Shown here: positions 52,883 through 61,087 of the stretch, piece after piece
Position numbering within the stretch: the first letter of the stretch is position 1
How the letters are laid out: every line of letters begins with the position of its first letter
DNA from: Halorubrum sp. JWXQ-INN 858
GTDB lineage: Archaea > Halobacteriota > Halobacteria > Halobacteriales > Haloferacaceae
DNA length: 64,000 nt
NCBI RefSeq assembly: GCF_009806985.1
Contig: NZ_WUAX01000016.1
Coordinates: 246,976 to 310,975, forward strand
Direction of reading: 5' to 3'
The notes under the pieces: model-generated
What the model saw: the letters and a program-made list of their open reading frames with translations, nothing else
The model's database searches: none
Told to the model about the DNA's origin: nothing
Translations under genes and position numbers: made by a program

Positions 52883-53185
52883 GTGGAACAGCTGATCACT
52901 GAAAGGTGCGAGTTGGCCGCCGACATACCTACCAATTAGTGTGAATGTTCTGAACGTTATGTAAGATACATGGCGCGAATTAAGAGAGGTGACAAGTCAA
53001 TCTACGACAAATAACGTATAACACGGCAAGTAAGTATTTATTGCCGATACTCTCGTTTCGCGCCTCAAAATACCTTTTCTAAATACTCGTTGATTTTCGT
53101 TCACTGGTTGGACGTCATACTAGCCGGGCGCGAGATGGTCAATGGCTGCCTATTTTCTACAAATAATGCGAATATTGACATATAG
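52883..53185 (+). pseudogene. Decayed reading frame in the AT-rich island
   Basis: One + frame from GTG 52883 reads like protein (VEQLITERCELAADIPTN, then CECSERYVRYMARI, GDKSIYDK, later SLIFVHWLDVILAGREMVNG) but is cut by an in-frame TAG at 52937 and TAA at 53012 before ending at a TAG at 53183. The protein-like composition, with Cys-rich and helix-like stretches, suggests a degraded gene of foreign origin. No family is recognised, and it could be chance. Confidence 0.25.
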
Positions 53186-53247
53186 AGGCGTCTAACTTAG
53201 ATCATGAGCACATAAACTCTACTTTTCACCGCGTTAGTGCCAAAAAA
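53186..53247. other. AT-rich spacer, no gene
   Basis: This stretch completes the 461-base gap between proA and the HNH gene; apart from the decayed frame, nothing is supported in it. Confidence 0.5.
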
Positions 53248-53976
53248 TTAGACTTTCCAAGATGTTTTACCCTCCTCAATACGATCTATATCGCTTCCAG
53301 TCATTGTAAATAAACTTCGGAATTTATCGGAGATAAATTTTATATTTTCATCAGATACTAGAGACCGGATTTCCTCGCGGAGAGATTTTAATTCCTCAAG
53401 AGTTTCAGGTTGAACACCTTCGGAGCTTTTAATCTCTCTATTTATTTCACGTTTTTTCGATTGGTAGTTTTCTACGACTTGTTCTAACTCATCCAAATTT
53501 TCCTTGACAAGTTTATATTTCGACTGATAGTAATCAAATCCAACAATTATGATAAACAGGGGGATGATTAAAGTTAGAAAATTGGATGTGATATACACTA
53601 CCAATAGTGATGGTATGATAAGCAGGATCGCTAATCGACTCGTTAGTAAACCGGCTGGGTTGTGTGTGATGTCCTCATCTGCATTCATAACGTCAAGCTG
53701 GAGCTCAATTGTTACCGTCGGATCTATTGGTTTAGATATGTTGCTAGAATTACCAAGAGGTCGGCCATGAATCTCACTATGACAAGAGCTACATAATGTC
53801 GTTAAATTAGAAATTTTATCACTCCCACCTTCGCTCCGAGGGACAACATGATGAGCATGTAACTCAGCATTTCCATTTGACCCACCTTGTACCCCACATT
53901 CTTTGCAGGTATAGTTGTCCCTTTTATAAACCTTTTTGCGTAGTTCGTCCCAATTAGAAGGATATCCAGAACTCAT
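53248..53976 (-). CDS. HNH endonuclease fused to membrane segments and a coiled coil
   Basis: This 242-residue protein is encoded by AT-rich DNA with codon use unlike its neighbours. Residues 1-73 are an HNH nuclease: CKEC (24-27) and CSSC (62-65) bind zinc, HAHHVVPRSEGG supplies the catalytic histidine (H42/H43), and N57 with H66 complete the site. Two hydrophobic segments (about 110-128 and 130-147) form a membrane hairpin. A coiled coil (about 150-215) with many K/E follows, then a charged tail. The domain order nuclease-membrane-coiled coil suggests a membrane-tethered DNA-cleaving effector, perhaps for defence; this is inference. A minus-strand TATA-like motif (53998-54005) lies 22-29 bases upstream. 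It is alone in the island. Confidence 0.85.
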   Translation of the reverse strand: MSSGYPSNWDELRKKVYKRDNYTCKECGVQGGSNGNAELHAHHVVPRSEGGSDKISNLTTLCSSCHSEIHGRPLGNSSNISKPIDPTVTIELQLDVMNADEDITHNPAGLLTSRLAILLIIPSLLVVYITSNFLTLIIPLFIIIVGFDYYQSKYKLVKENLDELEQVVENYQSKKREINREIKSSEGVQPETLEELKSLREEIRSLVSDENIKFISDKFRSLFTMTGSDIDRIEEGKTSWKV

Positions 53977-54297
53977 TCTAATACCTACTCGTAATTGTTT
54001 ATTTACTAAGTATGTTATGTTATAACCTCCTACGGTATATCGTTCGCCTATACTAACCGAAACCGGATCAGATTATATCAGCTACTAAGGATTTCAACAG
54101 GTCTATTTATAAGTAATTTCGGACCGCCGTGGTCGAGTTGATACGGACGCAGAACCGCCCACTCTTCGGTTTATAATCCGTTTCGGAGGAGCGTCGTCCG
54201 GTGTCAGGTGTCGTCCGGCATTACTTAAAAGACATCACGGGGGCGTGCGGCACGGGGTGTGCAGAGCGGAGCGCGGGAGCGTGCGGCGCGACCGCCG
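53977..54297. other. Right flank of AT-rich island and intergenic region before guaAa
   Basis: This 321-base stretch holds the HNH promoter, the right inverted repeat and, in the GC-rich part after 54120, TTTATAATCC at 54170-54179 and ACTTAAAAGA at 54223-54232, with a short direct repeat GTGTCGTCCGG. No gene is seen. Confidence 0.5.
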
Positions 54298-54852
54298 TCA
54301 GTTCGACTCGCAGATCGCGACGAAGTTCTCGAAGACCTCCTCGCCGCGCTCGGTGTGGGCGACCTCGGGGTGCCACTGGACGCCGTAGAGCCCCTCCTCG
54401 ACGTTCGACATGGCCTCGATGCCACAGACGTCGGAGGTCGCGGTGCGGACGAAGCCGTCGGGGAGCGCTTTCACCTCGTCGGCGTGGGAGGCCCAGACCC
54501 GCGTCTCGGGCGCGAGCGAGCCGACGAGCGGGTCCTCGTCGTCGACGATCTCGACGTCGACGTCGGCGTAGCCGCCGTAGTCGCCGGCGTCGACGCGGCC
54601 GCCGCGCTCGGCGGCAATGACCTGCATCCCGAGACAGATCCCGAGGACGGGGGCGTCGAGGTCGAGGTAGTCGGGCGCGTTGCCAATGCGGTCCATGTCG
54701 GGGCCGCCCGAGAGGACGATCCCGTCCGCGTCGATCCCGTCGGCGGCCGCGTCGGCCGCGACGATCTCCGTGTCGACGCCCATGTCGCGGAGCGCGCGCT
54801 GTTCGAGGTGAGTGAACTGGCCGTGGAGGTCCACGACGACGATCCGAGTCAT
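54298..54852 (-). CDS. guaAa: GMP synthase glutamine amidotransferase subunit (GuaAa)
   Basis: In archaea GMP synthase is split into an amidotransferase (this protein) and an ATP-pyrophosphatase subunit, which is not in the window. The 184-residue class I amidotransferase has the nucleophile cysteine in LGICLGMQVI and the His-Glu pair in GVQWHPEVAH; DGIVLSGGPDMDRIG precedes. The ATG at 54852 (MTRIVVVDLHGQF) has a GGTTTTTGT minus-strand TATA-like motif 21-29 bases upstream. Monocistronic. Confidence 0.95.
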   Translation of the reverse strand: MTRIVVVDLHGQFTHLEQRALRDMGVDTEIVAADAAADGIDADGIVLSGGPDMDRIGNAPDYLDLDAPVLGICLGMQVIAAERGGRVDAGDYGGYADVDVEIVDDEDPLVGSLAPETRVWASHADEVKALPDGFVRTATSDVCGIEAMSNVEEGLYGVQWHPEVAHTERGEEVFENFVAICESN

Positions 54853-54934
54853 GCCCGCGATTGGCGGGTACCGCACAAAAACCGCTCGAAACGAAGCGCA
54901 GGGACGTGTCGTGTTTTGCGATCGCGACGGAGTG

Positions 54935-54956
54935 GCGATCCACGAGCGTGGATCGC
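54935..54956. terminator. Perfect hairpin after the OFA transporter gene
   Basis: GCGATCCACG and CGTGGATCGC are separated by two bases, a 10-bp stem 31 bases beyond the MFS stop. No T-run follows on the minus strand, so terminator function is possible but not proven. Confidence 0.35.
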
Positions 54957-54986
54957 AACCGCGATCGCTCGCCCGGGCCGCAGCCC

Positions 54987-56312
54987 TCACTCCGGCGAGC
55001 GGAGCAGGAACCCGACGAGGCCGGCGGCCACCGCGAGCCCGCCGCCGAGGAGGAACGCCGCGTCCCAGCCGATGACGCCGATGAGCCAGCCGACGACGCC
55101 GCCGCCGAAGACGCCGCCCCACATCTTGCCCGAGTAGACCAGCGAGTAGTTGGCCGAGGAGTGTTTGCTGCCGTAGTAGTCCGCGACGAGGCTCGGGAAC
55201 AGCGAGAACTGCGAGCTCCAGAAGAAGACGGCGATCGCGACCGCGACCACGTAGCCGACGCCGCTGCCGAGCTCGGCGAAGCCGACGACGGCGATCGTCC
55301 CGACCCCGCAGGCGAGGAACGACACCGCCGTGATCCGCTCGCGGTCGAGACGGTCCGAGAGCGCCCCGAGAACGAGCCGCCCGCCGGCGGAGCCGAGCGG
55401 CAGGATCGTCGCCGCCAGCGTCGCCATCCCGGCGGTCAGCCCGGAGTCTTCCGCATAGAGGATCGCCCGCGCCGTGATCATCAGCCCGGCGGCGCTGACC
55501 GCGAAGAACATGAAGTACATCGCCCAGAACTGCCACGTCCGGACCATCTCCCGCCACGTGTACTGCACCCGACCGACCGTGGGGTCGACGCCGGGGTCGC
55601 CGTTCGCGTCGCCGTCACCGTTCGTGTCGTCACCGTCGTCGCCGTCACCGCTCGCACCGTCGGTTTCGCCCCCCGACGAGTCCCGAGCGGCCCCGCGGTC
55701 CCAGCCGTGCGGAGGGTCCTTGAGGACGACGGTGCCGACGACGATCCCGACGCCGATGAGCGCGCCCATGCTCCAGAGCCCGGTCGCGAACGCGCCGTCG
55801 GCGATCATGTATCGGATGAAGGGGACGAACGCGGCGCTCCCGGCCGCGAACGCCATCGTGCCGATCCCCGTCGTGAGCCCGCGCTTGTCGGGGAACCACT
55901 TCACCGCGGTGTTGACCGCCACGGTGTACACCATGCCGACGCCGACCGCGCCGACGGCGTACACCGCGTACACGTGCCAGAGTTCGGTCGCGAACGCCAA
56001 CCCGACGTAGCCACCCCCGGCGAGGACGCCCGCGACGAGCGTCACCGCCCGCGGCCCGTACCGGTCCCGCCACCAGCCGGCGGGGAACTGCACGAGCGCC
56101 ATGATCACGACGTACGCCGTGAACACGAACCCCAACGCCGACAGCGACGTGTCGAGCTCCACCGCGAGGGGCCCCTCCAGCGACGACCAGACGTACTGGT
56201 ACGGGCTCACCAGCGCCATCATGGCCGCGGCGGCGACGATCTGCCACCAGCGCGAGTAGCCGAGGATCCGTTTCGACTCCGCGTCCGGGTCGATGCCGTG
56301 TCGGTTACTCAT
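54987..56312 (-). CDS. OFA-family MFS transporter (oxalate/formate antiporter-like)
   Basis: This 441-residue permease has about 12 membrane segments. The first half has the OFA-type PYQYVWSSLEGPLAVELDTS and motif A QFPAGWWRDRYGPR; the second half has GGRLVLGALSDRLDRER and SLFPSLVADYYGSKHSS, the latter a strong OFA signature. A cytosolic acidic loop (about 212-250) separates the halves. The family moves carboxylates such as oxalate/formate or related acids; substrate here is unknown. The ATG at 56312 has a GATAAG-like element 26-34 bases upstream. It is monocistronic, separate from guaAa. Confidence 0.9.
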   Translation of the reverse strand: MSNRHGIDPDAESKRILGYSRWWQIVAAAAMMALVSPYQYVWSSLEGPLAVELDTSLSALGFVFTAYVVIMALVQFPAGWWRDRYGPRAVTLVAGVLAGGGYVGLAFATELWHVYAVYAVGAVGVGMVYTVAVNTAVKWFPDKRGLTTGIGTMAFAAGSAAFVPFIRYMIADGAFATGLWSMGALIGVGIVVGTVVLKDPPHGWDRGAARDSSGGETDGASGDGDDGDDTNGDGDANGDPGVDPTVGRVQYTWREMVRTWQFWAMYFMFFAVSAAGLMITARAILYAEDSGLTAGMATLAATILPLGSAGGRLVLGALSDRLDRERITAVSFLACGVGTIAVVGFAELGSGVGYVVAVAIAVFFWSSQFSLFPSLVADYYGSKHSSANYSLVYSGKMWGGVFGGGVVGWLIGVIGWDAAFLLGGGLAVAAGLVGFLLRSPE

Positions 56313-56446
56313 CGAAGGTCGTGGTGCGCGATCCGTCACTTATCTGTCCTTTCGGTCGGGTCATGTCGTCGATCGAGTCGGCGTATTCCGCGCCGTGCAT
56401 TAACCCCTCCCATTCGGCCACGGATCGACCCCGACCGGTCACGGCC

Positions 56447-58048
56447 TCACAGGTCCAGCGGGCCGCTCTTGAGGAACTCCCGCAGGAGGACCGTCGCGTA
56501 CGACCCGCTGGGGAGCGCGAAGCCGAAGGTGGGGTCGCCGTCCGCGAACGCGACGTCGAGGTCGGTCCGGAGGAGGATCGCCCGCCGCGTCCCGGTCGAG
56601 CCGAACTCGCCGGGGAGGTCGAAGTCGGCCGGCTCGATCCCGGCGTCGTCGAGGACCGCGCGCTCGATCGCGCCGGGCTCGTCGTCGCCGAGCGTCGTCT
56701 CCGTTCCCACGAGCGGCGCGGTGACGAACGCCCGGCCGCGACCGCAGTGGCGCGCCATCACGTCGACCCGATCCGCGGTCACCCGCTGGATCCGGTCGGG
56801 GTCGGGCGCGTAGAGGACGTCAGGGGCGTCGCGGTCCGCGAAACACGCCACGTCGCCGGGGACGGGGCGGTCGAACGGGATCCCCCGGCGGAGCCGCTCG
56901 CTCAGGATCCGGTTGAAAAGCACCGACTGGGCGGCGTTGACGAACAGCCGCTGGAGGTTCGACGGGACCGCCTCCAGCGCGTGCCGCCAGTCGTCGTCGT
57001 CCGCGGGTGCGGCCGGGTCGACGCCGCGTTCGTCGAGCCGGTGGACCATCCCGCGCTCGAACCGGAGCTTGCGGGGCAGCGCCGCGAGACAGGCCGCCCA
57101 GTCGCCGTCGCCCGGGCCCCCGTCCGAGCCATCCTCGTCGCCATCGGCCGAGCCGTCCCCGTCGCCCGGGCCCTCGTCCGAGTCGTCCACGTCACCCGGA
57201 CCCTCGCCATCAACCGATCCGACGCCGAACGCCGCGTCGACCCGCGAGCGGGCCGCCCGGGTGTCGTCCGGCTCGGTCGGGGAGGGGTTGCCGGCGTACA
57301 GCCGGACCGCCTCGCGCCAGTCGCCGCGGACGACGGCGAGCCCGACCAGGTGAGTCACCGGCCGCCGGCTCCCGAAGCGCTGCTGGCCGAAGTAGTTCGG
57401 GACGGCGATCGGGCCGTCGGCGGCGGCGTCCGCGTCGCCCGCGTCGCCCGCGTCCCTCGCGCCGTCTGCCTCGTCCGCGTTCCTCGCGTCGTCCGCGTCG
57501 CCCCCGCCGGCGAACGCGCGGAGGTCCCGCGTCACGTCGGCGACGCGCGCCGCCGCGTCCTCCACGGTGTCGGCGACACGGATCTCGAAGGCGTTGCCCG
57601 CGAGGTCGCCGAAGGTGAGCCCGCGACCGGCGCGCCCGACGACCTCGATCTCGACGCCCCGGATATCGGGGAGGTCCGCCGGATCGACCCCGCGGAGGGT
57701 GAACAGCTGGGTCGTGACGGCGCGTTTGTCCTTCGTCCCGGCCCAGGAGACCCGCTCACGGCTGATCGAGAGCGCGTCCGAGATCCGGCGCGCGAAGTCG
57801 TTCGTGTCCCAGTCGCGGAGGGTGACGCGGACGACGAGGTCGGGGTAACTCCCCGGGTCGGCGTCGACCGGCTCGGCGCCGAACGCCTCCAGCTCGGTCA
57901 CACGGAAGTCGGCGGGCGACTCGCGGAGCCGCCCGCCGATGCCGTCGGCGGCGCTGACGTAGCCGTCGATCCCGACCGCGCGCTCTATCGGATGCGCCTC
58001 GCGGCGGATCCACCCGCGTTCGCCGGCCGGGGTGTCGTCGTCGACCAT
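56447..58048 (-). CDS. truD: tRNA pseudouridine(13) synthase TruD
   Basis: TruD converts U13 of tRNA-Glu and others to pseudouridine. The 533-residue protein has the catalytic aspartate D107 in [16 protein letters not shown], then [16 protein letters not shown] and [20 protein letters not shown], the other two family motifs. Two acidic or Ala/Asp-rich insertions lie at about 183-213 and 275-312. The start codon directly follows the pth2 stop (58049-58051), indicating an operon pth2-truD. Motifs complete; the insertions are haloarchaeal extras. Confidence 0.95.
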   Translation of the reverse strand: MVDDDTPAGERGWIRREAHPIERAVGIDGYVSAADGIGGRLRESPADFRVTELEAFGAEPVDADPGSYPDLVVRVTLRDWDTNDFARRISDALSISRERVSWAGTKDKRAVTTQLFTLRGVDPADLPDIRGVEIEVVGRAGRGLTFGDLAGNAFEIRVADTVEDAAARVADVTRDLRAFAGGGDADDARNADEADGARDAGDAGDADAAADGPIAVPNYFGQQRFGSRRPVTHLVGLAVVRGDWREAVRLYAGNPSPTEPDDTRAARSRVDAAFGVGSVDGEGPGDVDDSDEGPGDGDGSADGDEDGSDGGPGDGDWAACLAALPRKLRFERGMVHRLDERGVDPAAPADDDDWRHALEAVPSNLQRLFVNAAQSVLFNRILSERLRRGIPFDRPVPGDVACFADRDAPDVLYAPDPDRIQRVTADRVDVMARHCGRGRAFVTAPLVGTETTLGDDEPGAIERAVLDDAGIEPADFDLPGEFGSTGTRRAILLRTDLDVAFADGDPTFGFALPSGSYATVLLREFLKSGPLDL

Positions 58049-58387
58049 TCAGTAGAGGGGGAGGTCGCCGGTCACGCGGTCGACCGAGTCGTCGCGGGCG
58101 GGGCCGACGGCCAGCGTCGTGACCGTCCCCGGCTCGAGCTCCGTGTGACCGGCGTCCCGGATGATCGCGTACGGGAGCCCCTCCGTCTCGGCTTTGTCCG
58201 CCAGCGCGAACAGCTGGCTCTCGGAGTCGCCGCCGAGGACGACCTTCTTTTGGCCCTCCCCTTGCCACTTCTTGCGGGCGCGTCGGCTCGCGTCCTGATA
58301 CGCCGACAGCGACGCGTGAGCGACCTGCGCGGCGAGTTTCCCCTCGCCCATCCCGAGGTCGCGGCGGGCGACGATGACCTGTTTCAT
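58049..58387 (-). CDS. pth2: Peptidyl-tRNA hydrolase (Pth2 family)
   Basis: Pth2 cleaves peptidyl-tRNA to recycle tRNA. The 112-residue protein has the family signature [26 protein letters not shown] and [20 protein letters not shown], with [20 protein letters not shown] near the end. It is the usual archaeal length. The upstream region has a minus-strand TATA-like motif at about 58411-58418. It is followed immediately by truD, forming a tRNA-maintenance operon. Confidence 0.96.
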   Translation of the reverse strand: MKQVIVARRDLGMGEGKLAAQVAHASLSAYQDASRRARKKWQGEGQKKVVLGGDSESQLFALADKAETEGLPYAIIRDAGHTELEPGTVTTLAVGPARDDSVDRVTGDLPLY

Positions 58388-58462
58388 ACCGGCTCAACCG
58401 CCGCCGCCGGTATAGCTCTGTTCTCTCGACCGGAACCGGTCGGGAACGAGAGCCGCGACCGG

Positions 58463-59065
58463 TCAGAACCCGCGTTCCGAACAGGGGCGGTTGAACCGGT
58501 CGGGGTCGTTCTCCAAGAGCTCCTGAGAGCAGTCGGCGTCCCGCCAGTCCGCGACGTTCGGCGTGTGAGCACACCGGTTGTCGTTCTCGACGAAACACCG
58601 GGCGACGTCCCAGTGGTTGTACTGGATGACCGCCAGGATCTTGCCGTCGCCGTCGTATCGCAACACGGGGGAGTCACCGTACTGTCCGGGGATCGCCGTC
58701 GTCGTGTCCCGGGTGAACTCGACGGTCTCGCAGGCGGCCTCGCCGTCGCCGTTCTCGTAGACGACCTTCGCGATGAGCGGGCCCTCTCGGTGGGCGTAGC
58801 TCTCCCAGTCGAGGTCTTCCCGGTCGACGACGATCCACACGGACGAGCACCCCCTGAAGTCGACGTCGAACCGGTCCCACGCGGCGGCGCTCCCGGCGAA
58901 CGCCCCGATCCCGGCGAGCCCGACGCCCGCGGCTCCCGCGGCGGAGAGGACGGCCCGCCGGGCGATCGACGGCGAGTCGCCGGTCGTGGATTCGCCCCGA
59001 TCGTCGGTCGTCACACTGGGCCCCTCGACGGCGTCCGTCGGGTCGTCCGCTGGTTTCTCGGCCAT
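58463..59065 (-). CDS. Tat-exported cysteine-rich protein of unknown function
   Basis: The chosen start (59065, MAEKPADDPTDAV) gives 200 residues. After an acidic tail, a twin-arginine signal IARRAVLSAAGAAGVGLAG lies at about residues 33-52, ending near SAAAWD. The mature part has six cysteines (FRGCSSVW, ACETVEF, RCFVENDNRC, DCSQELL, RPCSERGF) likely in disulfides, which is unusual for haloarchaeal proteins. No family is recognised. An alternative start is 59092. A minus-strand TTACAATG element is spaced for the 59065 start. Confidence 0.72.
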   Translation of the reverse strand: MAEKPADDPTDAVEGPSVTTDDRGESTTGDSPSIARRAVLSAAGAAGVGLAGIGAFAGSAAAWDRFDVDFRGCSSVWIVVDREDLDWESYAHREGPLIAKVVYENGDGEAACETVEFTRDTTTAIPGQYGDSPVLRYDGDGKILAVIQYNHWDVARCFVENDNRCAHTPNVADWRDADCSQELLENDPDRFNRPCSERGF

Positions 59066-59224
59066 ACCCGATCCGGTGTCGACCGAACCCATTGTAATGA
59101 CGACCGTACCGAGGGAAGCGAGAGGGTACCGTCGCCGAGGGCGGCAGGGCTCAGAGAAGCCTGCGGTCGCTACCGGCCCCGGGACTGGGAAACGCCTTTG
59201 TCGGTCGCCGAAGACCGTCCGGCC

Positions 59225-59974
59225 GTGCCCTCCCCGCTCGCCGCCCTCGTCGCCGTCGTCAGCGCAGCCCTCGATCGCTCTCGCGACCACTTCCGCGGAC
59301 GCGACGCCGTCTCGGTCGGGGTCGCGGTCCTCCTCGTCGGCGGCGTCGCCGTCGGGACCGCGCTCGGGATCGTCGGACTCGGGCTCGTGTTCGACGCCAC
59401 GATCGACGAGACGGTCACCGTCGACAACCCCGACCAGCCGCCCGAGTGGGTGTGCGAGTCGGAAGTACACGGCGAAGAGAGCCCGGTCACGGCCGGCTGT
59501 GACCGGCCGGACCGGATCGACGTCGACGTCGGTGCGGAGCTCCGCGACGCCGCGGCGGGCCTCTTCCATTACGGGCTGATCGGGGTTGTGGTCTGGTGGG
59601 GCGTCTTCGCGGGCGTCCTCCACGGCGGTGCGCGTATCGCGGGCGGGAACGGCTCGTTCGCCGACTCGCTCGTGGTCGCGGCGTGGGCGATCGTCCCCGA
59701 ACTGCTTCGGGTGGGCATCGGGCTCGCGGTGATCGGGTACGCCCTCGCGACCGCCGACGTCGGGGGTGGGGGATTCGAGACGATCGCCGCGGACGTGACG
59801 GCCGCGATCGGCGGCGCGAGCGGGCCGCTGTTCGCCGCGTCCGTGGCCACCGTCGCGATCCAGTGGTTCGTCGTCGTCGGAGGGTTGGAAGCGACGCACG
59901 ACCTCGACCGGCTGACCGCGGGCGTCCTCGCCGGGGTGTTCGGGGGCCTCCTGTTGGCGTCGACCGCGCTGTAA
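59225..59974 (+). CDS. Yip1-family-like membrane protein
   Basis: This 249-residue protein from GTG 59225 has about five hydrophobic segments (28-52, 115-135, 150-170, 190-210, 225-247) and a polar extracytoplasmic or cytosolic loop with two cysteines (WVCESE and GCDRPD). The overall layout matches Yip1-domain proteins of haloarchaea. A TATA-like GCCTTTGT at 59193-59200 is about 25-32 bases before the GTG. Function unknown. Confidence 0.72.
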   Translation: MPSPLAALVAVVSAALDRSRDHFRGRDAVSVGVAVLLVGGVAVGTALGIVGLGLVFDATIDETVTVDNPDQPPEWVCESEVHGEESPVTAGCDRPDRIDVDVGAELRDAAAGLFHYGLIGVVVWWGVFAGVLHGGARIAGGNGSFADSLVVAAWAIVPELLRVGIGLAVIGYALATADVGGGGFETIAADVTAAIGGASGPLFAASVATVAIQWFVVVGGLEATHDLDRLTAGVLAGVFGGLLLASTAL

Positions 59975-59978
59975 CCGA

Positions 59979-60345
59979 CCCCACCCTACTTCGCTCACCC
60001 TGACGGGTTCGCTCGTTGAGGGTGGGGCTTTGATGTGGGACTCGCCTTCTGTTGTCGCCGGGGAGGAAGGTCGTTCCTCGCCCGTACCGAACGACCTTCG
60101 GGGTCGGCGTCCCCACCATTCGGGGCCGGGCTACTGCGGCCCGTGATACTGACGACATGTGCGACGGTATCACGGGATTTTGACACGATGGCCCCCGAAA
60201 AAAGTGTATCGGATAGCGAGTCAGATGGGTGGAACTTCGTTGTCTGTTTCCCATCATGTCGGCTTCCTCCCCAGCCTACTCACTTCGTGCTTCCGACTGG
60301 TCGGAAGCCCTCGCTCCTTGAGGCCGGAGGCTCCGCCTCGAAGGA
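59979..60345 (-). mobile_element. Relic of IS200/IS605-type (IS1341-like) element right ends
   Basis: On the minus strand a frame ends GDNRRRVPHQSPTLNERTRQGE, matching the C-terminal EAGSPxLxERT region I recall for haloarchaeal TnpB proteins. The DNA folds: CCCCACCCT (59979-59987) pairs with AGGGTGGGG (60019-60027), and GAAGGTCGTT (60066-60075) pairs with AACGACCTTC (60090-60099), as in omega-RNA ends. A second, diverged end at 60240-60345 has the inverted repeat CTTCCGAC/GTCGGAAG and GGCGGAGCCTCCGGCCTC. No full tnpB or tnpA remains. Confidence 0.5.
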
Positions 60346-60369
60346 TGCTGATCCCGGTCCGTCCGCGAT

Positions 60370-60425
60370 CCGCGAAGTCCGGTCCGCTCACGACCCGCGA
60401 AGTCCGGTCCGCTCACGACCCGCGA
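60370..60425. repeat. 25-bp tandem repeat before dcd
   Basis: Two perfect copies and a partial third of a unit beginning CGCGAAGTCCGGTCCG, 35 bases before the dcd TATA box. Confidence 0.9.
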
Positions 60426-60490
60426 AACCGGCCGTCGTCGAGCGCCGGGGATTCGGGAGCCTTTAGAGGACGCCCGCCCCGTTTCTCGGC

Positions 60491-61087
60491 ATGATACTGT
60501 CGGACGCCGACATCCTCGCCCGTCTCGAGACGGGCGACCTCGTGATCGAGCCGCTCGCCGACGTCGACCAGCAGGTCCAGCCCGCCAGCGTCGACCTCCG
60601 GCTCGGCGAGCGGTTCCTGGAGTTCCAGCGGACGAACATCCCCTGTATCCACCCCACCGAGGCGGACGAGGTCGGCGACTACGTCACGGAGACGACCGTC
60701 ACCGAGGGCGACGAGTTCATCCTCCACCCCGGCGACTTCGTGCTGGGGACGACGACCGAGCGCGTCGAGATCCCTGACGACCTCGTCGCACACGTCGAGG
60801 GGCGGTCCTCGCTCGGCCGGCTGGCGATCGTCGTCCACGCCACCGCGGGGCTCTGTGACCCCGGCTACCACGGACAGATCACGCTCGAGCTGTCGAACCT
60901 CGGCACCGCGCCCGTGGCGCTCTCGCCCGGGATGCGCATCTCCCAGCTCACGTTCACGGAGCTGCGCTCGCCCGCCGACCGGCCGTACGGCTCGGAGCGC
61001 GGGTCGAAGTACCAGGACCAGGACGGGCCGCAGGCGTCCCGGATCGGGGCCGACCCCGAGTTCGCGGACGACGGCGGGGACTCCTGA
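60491..61087 (+). CDS. dcd: dCTP deaminase
   Basis: This enzyme deaminates dCTP to dUTP in dTTP synthesis. The 198-residue protein has [16 protein letters not shown], the active-site [32 protein letters not shown] and the C-terminal [14 protein letters not shown] that closes on substrate. Whether it also hydrolyses dUTP (bifunctional form) cannot be told. Leaderless from the TATA box at 60460-60468. Its stop overlaps the next ATG (TGATG), so it is co-transcribed with thiR. Confidence 0.96.
   Translation: MILSDADILARLETGDLVIEPLADVDQQVQPASVDLRLGERFLEFQRTNIPCIHPTEADEVGDYVTETTVTEGDEFILHPGDFVLGTTTERVEIPDDLVAHVEGRSSLGRLAIVVHATAGLCDPGYHGQITLELSNLGTAPVALSPGMRISQLTFTELRSPADRPYGSERGSKYQDQDGPQASRIGADPEFADDGGDS

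Larger units (their letters stand above)
52837..54112. mobile_element. AT-rich island bounded by short inverted repeats (putative non-autonomous element)
   Basis: Between proA and guaAa the base composition switches abruptly from GC-rich to AT-rich for about 1.3 kb. At each edge lies TTATAA-N8-GTTGAAATC, oriented inward: left 52837-52859, right 54090-54112 on the minus strand. The two 23-base ends match at 17 positions. Inside are one HNH gene (minus strand) and a decayed frame. No transposase or integrase is present, and no target duplication is evident. Terminal-inverted-repeat status is inference. Confidence 0.4.
59975..60490. other. Intergenic region with IS200/IS605 right-end relic and dcd promoter
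   Basis: This 516-base gap contains the structured relic described separately (59979-60345), a 25-base tandem repeat (60370-60425) and the dcd TATA box (60460-60468, CCTTTAGAG-like). No intact gene is supported. Confidence 0.6.

Noticed and set aside
56321..59974. 1217-codon + frame across truD and pth2
   Set aside because: Antisense frame; only its final part from GTG 59225 is a membrane protein with normal composition.
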